Origin: Rhizobium sp. Q54
Lineage (GTDB): Bacteria > Pseudomonadota > Alphaproteobacteria > Rhizobiales > Beijerinckiaceae
Length of the DNA: 5,182 bases
NCBI GenBank assembly: GCA_945903655.1
Contig: CAMDOY010000284.1
Location: 1-5,182, forward strand
Direction of reading: 5' to 3'
Part shown: piece after piece, positions 5,153-5,182 of the stretch
Position numbering within the stretch: the first letter of the stretch is position 1
Layout of the letters: every line of letters begins with the position of its first letter
The notes under the pieces: model-generated
Databases searched by the model: none
What the model saw: the letters and a program-made list of their open reading frames with translations, nothing else
What the model was told of the DNA's origin: nothing
Made by a program: the position numbers and the translations under genes

Positions 5153-5182
5153 CGACGGTTCGCTCGGTCAAGCTGGGTTGTG

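Noticed and set aside
1..5182. CRISPR array, tRNA, rRNA or phage attachment site
   Set aside because: No regularly spaced identical repeats, no cloverleaf with a TTCGA loop and no conserved rRNA segment were seen on either strand.

Overview
The window is GC-rich. Its intact genes look alphaproteobacterial: a Tat-type leader on a binding protein, a signal-less TAXI-family protein, a VOC-family protein and an NtaA/SnaA/DszA-type monooxygenase remnant, with IS630- and IS3-type insertion sequence debris alongside. This taxonomic reading comes from protein style and base composition only. No rRNA or tRNA gene or other marker is present, so the genus is left open.

Layout. Positions 1-180 hold small inverted repeats: two tandem GC-rich hairpins and a nested palindromic element. 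Positions 180-531 may hold a frameshifted, unrecognised coding remnant. Positions 532-960 have no credible gene and carry a degenerate cluster of GGTCCAAGG-like words. Positions about 971-1340 are the start of an IS3-type transposase OrfA (+), cut off after its HTH region. It abuts, tail to tail, an IS630-family transposase (-, 1942 down to about 1336) that has lost its C-terminal catalytic half and also needs a -1 frameshift at an A7 run. The IS630 outer end appears to lie at about 2040, beside a TA dinucleotide. Directly after that TA come the last 48 codons of an LLM-class flavin monooxygenase (+, ending 2187). The whole 1-2040 segment therefore reads as an insertion-sequence graveyard that destroyed a catabolic gene.

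Positions 2203-4828 are the healthy part: three genes on the minus strand with gaps of 32 and 23 nt, very likely one operon. In order of transcription they are a TAXI/TRAP-type solute-binding-like protein with no visible signal peptide, an NMT1/SsuA-type ABC substrate-binding protein with a Tat-like leader, and a VOC-superfamily (glyoxalase/extradiol dioxygenase fold) protein with a plausible H-H-E metal site. No transporter membrane or ATPase subunit lies in the window. With the adjacent monooxygenase remnant, the set suggests uptake and oxidative breakdown of a small organic acid, aromatic or organosulfur/aminopolycarboxylate compound. The substrate cannot be read from the sequence.

Positions 4910-5182 hold a candidate promoter for the operon and a 75-codon open frame. 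The frame looks like a fragment of a mobile element, possibly the region just upstream of a group II intron reverse transcriptase. That identification is from memory of style and is uncertain.
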